Shown here piece after piece: positions 7,015-11,868 of a DNA stretch of 11,868 nt (position 1 is the first letter of the stretch; each line of letters opens with the position of its first letter). Below the pieces are notes generated by a model. The model was not told where the DNA came from. It worked only from the letters and a program-made list of their open reading frames with translations, and searched no databases. Position numbers and translations under genes: made by a program. Origin of the DNA: Lentisphaeria bacterium (GTDB lineage Bacteria; Verrucomicrobiota; Lentisphaeria; Victivallales; JAUVCU01); contig JAUVCU010000020.1 of the NCBI GenBank assembly GCA_030590715.1, positions 1 through 11,868 on the forward strand, read 5' to 3'.

Positions 7015-8853
7015 CTATACCTTGTCAATCGCGTGGAAGTTACAAGCATCATAACAGACCCCGCACTTAATACATTCGCTTTGATTAATTGTGTGAAGCT
7101 CTTTTCTTTTTCCGTCAATACAGTGAACCGGACAGTTTCGCGCACATAGCGTACAGCCGATACATTTGTCGTTGATTTGGAAACTCAGCAGATTAGAACA
7201 GACTCCCGCAGGGCATTTTTGATCTATAATATGCGCCAGATACTCGTCTTCAAAGGTCGCTAGAGTTGAAAGGACCGGGTTCGGAGACGTTTGACCAAGT
7301 CCGCAAAGCGCCGTGTCTTTTATTACATAAGATAAGTCTTTGAGGTCCTGAATAGTCTGTCTTGTTCCCTCACCATTAGTGATTTTTGACAGAAGTTCGT
7401 GAAGACGTTTATTTCCTATGCGGCATGGCGTGCATTTTCCGCACGATTCATCAAGCGTGAAGTCCAGAAAGAATTTGGCAATGTCGACCATACAGTCGTC
7501 TTCGTCCATAACAATCATTCCGCCGGATCCCATCATAGAACCAAGCGCTTTCAGACTTTCGTAATCGATTTGAGTATCAATTTTGTCCGCAGTAAGAGCT
7601 CCTCCGGAAGGACCTCCTGTCTGAACAGCTTTGAATTCTTTACCGCCGATAATACCTTCACCGATTCCGAAAATAATATCGCGCAGTGTCGATCCCATTG
7701 GAACTTCGGTAAGTCCTACTTTGTTGATTTTACCTGCAAGAGCGAATACTTTTGTTCCCGGAGAACCTTCCGTACCGATGCTTTTGAACCACTGAGCTCC
7801 TTTTCGGATAATTGCAGCAACGTTTGCGTAAGTCTCAACATTGTTTACAATTGTAGGTTTTTTCCAAAGTCCTTCTACAGCCGGAAATGGAGGCTTATAA
7901 GTCGGCTCTCCGCGTTTCCCTTCGATAGAATGGATCAGTGCCGTTTCTTCCCCGCATACAAATGCTCCCGCACCGTATTTCAGTTCAAGATCAAAATCGA
8001 AACCAGAGCCCAAAATGTTTTTGCCGAGAAGACCATTCTCACGCGCCTGATCCATTGCTATTTTGAGTCTTTTGATTGCAAGAGGATACTCGGCACGAAT
8101 ATAGATCACACCTTTTTGCGCGCCGATGGCATATCCGGCAATAGCCATTGATTCGAGAACGGCATGCGGATCTCCTTCGAGAACGGCACGGTCCATAAAT
8201 GCTCCCGGATCACCTTCATCTGCATTACAGATCACAAATTTTTCTGCTTTATCCTGAGCCGCAGCAAAAGACCATTTAACTCCGGTTGGGAATCCTCCTC
8301 CTCCGCGCCCGCGAAGCCCGGATTCTTTGATTACATCAATTACTTCCTGTGAAGTCATTTCTGTTAGTGCTTTTCCAAGTGCTACATACCCGTCGCTCAT
8401 TATGTAGTCATTAATGTTTTCCGGATTGATGCGTCCGCAGTTTTTTAGAACGATTCGGGCACCCGGAGCATTATTGGTATTTTCTTCATACTCAGGATAA
8501 TACCAGTTCCGATCAATCGTTTCAACGCCGGCCGCTGTCAGCTGATGTCTAACCAATCCTTCGGCCTGTTCCGGTTTAACATTCCCGTAAATTGTACTCG
8601 CACCAGTTGCAACATCTACTACTTCAACTGAAGGTTCACTGTGGCACAACCCCATACAGCCTGTTTCGACAAGTTGTACCGAAGTCTGATTTGTTTCGTC
8701 AAGAACGTCTTTTATTGCATTGTAAACATCAGTTCCGCCCGCAACTCGTCCGCATGTTCCGAGAGATACGTAAATCTTGGATTTTACTTCATCTGTTTGT
8801 TTCTGATTTAGAGTTGACTTAAGCTTTGTTAAGTCTGTATATGTCTTAATCAT
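7015..8853 (-). CDS. hydB: NADH-binding (NuoF-like) subunit of the [FeFe] hydrogenase
   Basis: HydB carries FMN and the NAD(H) site and is the likely electron-splitting centre. The 612 residues contain an N-terminal thioredoxin-like [2Fe-2S] domain (Cys34, Cys66, Cys70), the NuoF core with RGRGGGGFPTG (181-191) and NADEGDPGAFMDR (210-222) for FMN and NADH, GAGAFVCGEETAL (294-306), the SLBB region, and the [4Fe-4S] site CGKCTPC (471-477) with Cys517. The C-terminal extension has CPAGVC (547-552) and two ferredoxin-type [4Fe-4S] sites (Cys 564, 567, 570, 574; Cys 594, 597, 600, 604). This N- and C-terminally extended layout is that of HydB from Thermotoga-type bifurcating hydrogenases rather than plain NuoF. 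AAGGGG seven bases ahead of the ATG supports the start; the gap to hydC is 11 bases. Confidence 0.95.
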   Translation of the reverse strand: MIKTYTDLTKLKSTLNQKQTDEVKSKIYVSLGTCGRVAGGTDVYNAIKDVLDETNQTSVQLVETGCMGLCHSEPSVEVVDVATGASTIYGNVKPEQAEGLVRHQLTAAGVETIDRNWYYPEYEENTNNAPGARIVLKNCGRINPENINDYIMSDGYVALGKALTEMTSQEVIDVIKESGLRGRGGGGFPTGVKWSFAAAQDKAEKFVICNADEGDPGAFMDRAVLEGDPHAVLESMAIAGYAIGAQKGVIYIRAEYPLAIKRLKIAMDQARENGLLGKNILGSGFDFDLELKYGAGAFVCGEETALIHSIEGKRGEPTYKPPFPAVEGLWKKPTIVNNVETYANVAAIIRKGAQWFKSIGTEGSPGTKVFALAGKINKVGLTEVPMGSTLRDIIFGIGEGIIGGKEFKAVQTGGPSGGALTADKIDTQIDYESLKALGSMMGSGGMIVMDEDDCMVDIAKFFLDFTLDESCGKCTPCRIGNKRLHELLSKITNGEGTRQTIQDLKDLSYVIKDTALCGLGQTSPNPVLSTLATFEDEYLAHIIDQKCPAGVCSNLLSFQINDKCIGCTLCARNCPVHCIDGKRKELHTINQSECIKCGVCYDACNFHAIDKV

Positions 8854-8864
8854 TGCTTAGCCCC

Positions 8865-9383
8865 TTATACACATTCTGCTACAATTTCGGAAATCATTTT
8901 TGTCGTGACATTCCCGTATACTTTGTCATTTACAAGAACCACCGGCGCAAAACTACACGCACCAACGCAGCGCAGTCCGCTTAAAGAAAATTTGAGGTCG
9001 TCGGTCGTTTCGCCTTCTTCGATGCCGAGCATTCTGCTGAAGTCTTCAACAAGTTTTCCCGCACCTTTTACGAAGCAGGCCGTTCCCGTGCAGATATTGA
9101 TTTTGTACTTCCCCAGTGGCGTATCGGTGAAATAAGAGTAAAAACTGACGACGCCGTAGACTTCTGATAAGTGGAGCCCAAGTTTGTTACCTATGTAGCG
9201 CTGGACGCATACAGGAAGGTATCCGAATACTTCTTGAGCATGATGGAGCGATTCGATCAGAAAGCCTCTATTGGCATCTCTGTCTTTTCCTAATGGTAGT
9301 TCCCCGATAAAGGCGTCAATCTTTTTGACCTTATCCGGGTACTTCTCGATCAGGTCTTCTTGATCTATTGCTGTGTCTGACAT
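8865..9383 (-). CDS. hydC: NuoE-like [2Fe-2S] subunit of the [FeFe] hydrogenase
   Basis: A 172-residue protein of the 24-kDa thioredoxin-like ferredoxin family. It has an N-terminal helical bundle (about 10-75, with FLIESLHHAQEVFGYLP) and a [2Fe-2S] domain with Cys98, Cys103, Cys139 and Cys143 (CTGTAC and RCVGAC). It passes electrons next to the FMN of HydB. The start is set at the ATG at 9383 because GGAGG lies seven bases ahead of it. The frame also contains a TTG at 9398, but that start would place the ribosome binding site inside the coding sequence. As the first gene of hydCBA it is preceded by a palindromic operator about 90 bases upstream. Confidence 0.93.
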   Translation of the reverse strand: MSDTAIDQEDLIEKYPDKVKKIDAFIGELPLGKDRDANRGFLIESLHHAQEVFGYLPVCVQRYIGNKLGLHLSEVYGVVSFYSYFTDTPLGKYKINICTGTACFVKGAGKLVEDFSRMLGIEEGETTDDLKFSLSGLRCVGACSFAPVVLVNDKVYGNVTTKMISEIVAECV

Positions 9384-9473
9384 AAAACTTCCTCCCAAAT
9401 TTATATTAAATTTCTAAGAATAGTGAAGCTAAATGATACCTGCGGTGTGTTTTTATGTATGTTGTTGTATAAC

Positions 9474-9491
9474 ATGTGATTCTTATCACAT
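9474..9491. promoter_or_regulatory. CRP/FNR-family or Rex-like operator upstream of hydCBA
   Basis: ATGTGAT TCTT ATCACAT is a perfect 7-4-7 palindrome containing TGTGA-N6-TCACA. This is the textbook CRP core and also the core of many Rex sites (Rex: TTGTGAA-N4-TTCACAA). The T and A next to the core favour a CRP-type protein, while the redox role of an NAD-linked hydrogenase would suit Rex. A TATACA box (9471-9466) lies just downstream on the minus strand; if it is the real -10 element, the operator occupies the -35/-10 spacer, a repressor position. With the alternative TATCAT (9438-9433) the site would be centred near -56, which could suit an activator. Confidence 0.6.
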
Positions 9492-9830
9492 AAAATATCC
9501 CGCGTTTATTATGTTACTGTTGAGAGCTCAATTGGCAAATCAAAATCGATCTTTTTTGGGCAGTTATAGCTACATGGCACGCACGACTCTAAGGTAAAAA
9601 AGTATCAACAAGCTGTGTCTGAACTAAGAAATCGAAAAACTAATATAACGTTTCCTTTATTGCGCAGTGATTTATAAAATGAATATCAGTCCTTTGCAAG
9701 ATGGAGGAGGAGCTTACCTGCAAAAAAGAGGATAAATGACCGAGTGCTTACATACGTTTTTTTTGTGAGTTGAGAAATAAAGCCAAGACTGGAGAGCGTG
9801 ACTAGAACAGGTCGTTCTGCCTGAAGTAAA
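9492..9830. other. Gene-poor intergenic stretch
   Basis: About 340 bases without a gene I can support on either strand. The longest ATG frames are tiny (for example 18 codons at about 9680) and lack a ribosome binding site. No tRNA, rRNA or other RNA signature was seen. It may hold distal promoter sequence for hydCBA. Confidence 0.5.
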
Positions 9831-10150
9831 TACTCACATTTTGGATTTCATTTGTTGTGCTACTAACAAAGTTTTCCGCGTAGCGGATGTTGAACGTAGA
9901 CCCGGGCATCGCCCGGGTTTAGGTGTGTTGGTAAAGTTAGAACTCTGCAGGAGTTCCTCAACTCAATTGATTAAATAAGATACGCTGGTGTAAATTAAGG
10001 TCGAGTTTTTGAGGAATCACTTTAGGATTCATTATTTGTAAATGTTGTAAGTCAGGGCGTTGCCCTGAGCTACGGTAAAAATCTCCTTCGGAGATATAAT
10101 TTCATATTTTGAGCTGAGTTAAGCTCAAAATGAAATCCAAAATGTGAGTA
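9831..10150. mobile_element. 320-bp MITE-like element with 23-bp perfect terminal inverted repeats
   Basis: The 23 bases at 9831-9853 (beginning TACTCACATTTT) are the exact reverse complement of 10128-10150 (ending AAAATGTGAGTA). Both ends carry TA, as expected if a Tc1/mariner/IS630-type transposase inserted at a TA site and duplicated it. The interior has no open reading frame but is packed with inverted repeats: 9851-9856/9865-9870; TCCGC-GTA-GCGGA (9875-9887); ACCCGGGC-ATC-GCCCGGGT (9900-9918); GAACTC/GAGTTC (9940-9956); TTCCTCAA/TTGAGGAA (9954-9961/10009-10016); TCAGGGC-GTT-GCCCTGA (10052-10068); ATCTCC-TTC-GGAGAT (10081-10095); and a 10-bp stem at 10106-10131. Its ends differ from those of the neighbouring insertion sequence, so that transposase is not its evident mobiliser. 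A structured non-coding RNA is the alternative reading. Confidence 0.6.
9875..10095. repeat. Cluster of four GC-rich hairpins with 3-base loops (REP-like)
   Basis: Four perfect short palindromes with loops of exactly three bases stand in an otherwise AT-rich stretch: stems of 5, 8, 7 and 6 bp with loops GTA, ATC, GTT and TTC, at 9875-9887, 9900-9918, 10052-10068 and 10081-10095. The uniform loop length and high GC content resemble intergenic palindromic (REP-like) units. The stems differ in sequence, so they are not copies of one unit. Confidence 0.6.
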
Positions 10151-10238
10151 AATATTCTCATATAAACTTGAGTTTTGCTTAAAGGATATTTATCCGGTTG
10201 CCTTTAGCTGTAAGTTAATCTATTAATCAGGCCACATA

Positions 10239-11319
10239 TTAGATTGAGTCTAACAGGCATATAAAACCTTTTTATGTCTAAAGAACGACTTAATTTTCTC
10301 AGGTTTTTTGGCTAATAGCTCCATGTGACTTTCAGTATTATCTTTTAGCTGTTCAACATTTCGAGGCATTCTCTTACTATTCAAACTTCTCTTTAGGTCG
10401 CAGTTAAGATATTCATCCGGATTCAGCTCAGGAGAGTATGATGGCAGGTAGAATATTTCAATAGACTCTTTATTCAGTTCACCCCACTTCTTGACTGCTT
10501 TTGAGTGGTGTTGCGCTAAGTTGTCGACGATGAAATATATTTTTTTATCTGTGCAGCGTATTAATCTTTCTATAAACTGTATAAATTCATCAGTATTAAT
10601 TTTCCCTTCATGTATATCAAAAAAGAGCTTACCTTGATTTGATATACTTGAAATCATATTCACTTTGAGCTTCTTTTTTGTCGTATGCATCAAGATCGGA
10701 GTTTCACCTTTTGGAGCAAAGCCTCGACTGTGTGAGATATCGGTCGTACATCCAGTTTCATCACCCCAGTGAATTTCTCCATTATCTTTAAGTGCAGCCT
10801 TCTTTATCTTTGGATATTTAGTATCAAGCCACTCTTTAACTTTTTGAGGTTGCTGCTCATAAGACTTCTTAATAGGTTTCTGAGGAGTAAAGCCCCACCG
10901 TTTAAGGTAGCTGCCTACGGTTCTTATAGGAACTATGATATCAAATTGATCTTGGATCAGTTCCTTAACAGCTTTTCTAGTCCAGAGAATAAATGCCATC
11001 TTGAGTTGATCAGGACGCTTATCTTTGATCGTGTTTCGAATAAGCAGGCATTGCTCATCTGATAAACTGCGTCCGTTTCCTTTAGGTCGTCCACGCTCAT
11101 TGTTCTTTAGAGACGACATACCGGAGTCTTTATGCATCTTCACCCACCTGTAAAGAGTATTGACTGCAACTCCGAACGTTTCGGCAACATCAATCACCTT
11201 TTTCTTTTGCTCAACTACTGCTTTTGTTGCTTGGATTCTCTTATACTCTTGAGTTTTCTTATCGCCACGTGGTGTGCTTTTTGACATGCTATATCCTTTT
11301 TCTAGTAACATATCGCATA

Positions 11320-11339
<20 letters not shown>
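10239..11339 (-). mobile_element. IS630-family insertion sequence, apparently complete
   Basis: The transposase gene is bracketed by a perfect inverted repeat: ATATTAGATTGAGT (10236-10249) and ACTCAATCTAATAT (11329-11342). Reading the outer TA pairs (10237-10238 and 11340-11341) as the TA target duplication typical of IS630/Tc1 elements gives an 1101-bp element with 11-bp terminal repeats. The left terminal repeat begins directly after the transposase stop codon. The right end lies inside the glycosyltransferase-like gene. Only one copy is in the window, so the exact ends are inferred from the repeat. Confidence 0.85.
10250..11287 (-). CDS. IS630-family transposase (DDE superfamily)
   Basis: The 345-residue protein cuts and rejoins the ends of the insertion sequence. 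An N-terminal helix-turn-helix domain (about residues 15-55, with VIDVAETFGVAVNTLYRWVK) is followed by a second DNA-binding region with a GRPKGNGRSLS linker (about 66-76) and the winged-helix part ending in VGSYLKRWGFTPQKP. The catalytic DDE triad is visible: Asp176 in HWGDETG, Asp255 in FIVDNLAQHHS, and Glu292 in YSPELNPDEYLNCDLKR. The frame is intact, so the element may be active. I chose ATG 11287 because AAAGGA lies six bases upstream; the upstream in-frame ATG at 11311 would add eight residues (MLLEKGYS) encoding that same ribosome binding site. Confidence 0.93.
   Translation of the reverse strand: MSKSTPRGDKKTQEYKRIQATKAVVEQKKKVIDVAETFGVAVNTLYRWVKMHKDSGMSSLKNNERGRPKGNGRSLSDEQCLLIRNTIKDKRPDQLKMAFILWTRKAVKELIQDQFDIIVPIRTVGSYLKRWGFTPQKPIKKSYEQQPQKVKEWLDTKYPKIKKAALKDNGEIHWGDETGCTTDISHSRGFAPKGETPILMHTTKKKLKVNMISSISNQGKLFFDIHEGKINTDEFIQFIERLIRCTDKKIYFIVDNLAQHHSKAVKKWGELNKESIEIFYLPSYSPELNPDEYLNCDLKRSLNSKRMPRNVEQLKDNTESHMELLAKKPEKIKSFFRHKKVLYAC

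Positions 11340-11868
<529 letters not shown>

Noticed and set aside
7399..8151. 250-residue plus-strand open frame opposite hydB
   Set aside because: It is antisense to the well-defined NuoF-like core of HydB; Ser/Phe/Arg-rich translation has no domain.
9540..9640. tRNA-like stretch
   Set aside because: No acceptor stem pairing, no T-loop GGTTCGAATCC-type motif and no plausible anticodon arm could be found.
9875..10131. CRISPR array
   Set aside because: The palindromes differ from each other in sequence and spacing; there is no repeated unit with spacers and no cas gene.

Overview
The window looks like chromosomal DNA of an anaerobic or facultatively fermenting, moderately AT-rich bacterium. 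The combination of a dnaN-recF pair, a short conserved protein of a kind I associate with the PVC group (Lentisphaerae/Verrucomicrobia) and a three-subunit NAD-linked [FeFe] hydrogenase fits that group. The taxonomic call is inference from general resemblance, not from a marker gene.

Left part (1-4606): the left edge cuts a minus-strand CheA-type gene that carries two phosphotransfer (HPt) domains in the visible part. Back-to-back with it, from overlapping divergent promoters, runs a 143-residue conserved protein of unknown function. This meets recF tail to tail at a shared hairpin. On the minus strand the order is a DUF167 (YggU-like) gene, then dnaN with its own promoter, then recF. A strong intrinsic terminator lies between dnaN and recF. 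No dnaA and no cluster of DnaA boxes is visible.

Middle (4607-9383): a gene-poor 370-base gap is followed by a 43-codon lysine-rich small gene on the plus strand with an excellent ribosome binding site and its own terminator. It converges on the hydrogenase operon hydC-hydB-hydA (minus strand, gaps of 11-12 bases), which ends at a back-to-back terminator. HydC (NuoE-like), HydB (NuoF-like, with thioredoxin-like and ferredoxin-like additions) and HydA (H-cluster subunit) together have the make-up of the trimeric, probably electron-bifurcating, enzyme that couples NADH and reduced ferredoxin to H2. No maturation genes (hydE, hydF, hydG) lie in the window. Upstream of hydC is a perfect TGTGA-N6-TCACA operator, which suits a CRP/FNR-family regulator or the NADH sensor Rex.

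Right part (9384-11868): an accessory zone. It holds about 350 bases with no visible gene, then a 320-base element bounded by a perfect 23-bp inverted repeat and packed with small hairpins (MITE-like or a structured RNA). A complete IS630-family insertion sequence with TA target duplication follows. It is inserted in the last codons of a glycosyltransferase-like gene. That same gene is frameshifted by a tract of five 7-bp repeats, which has the layout of a phase-variable (contingency) locus.
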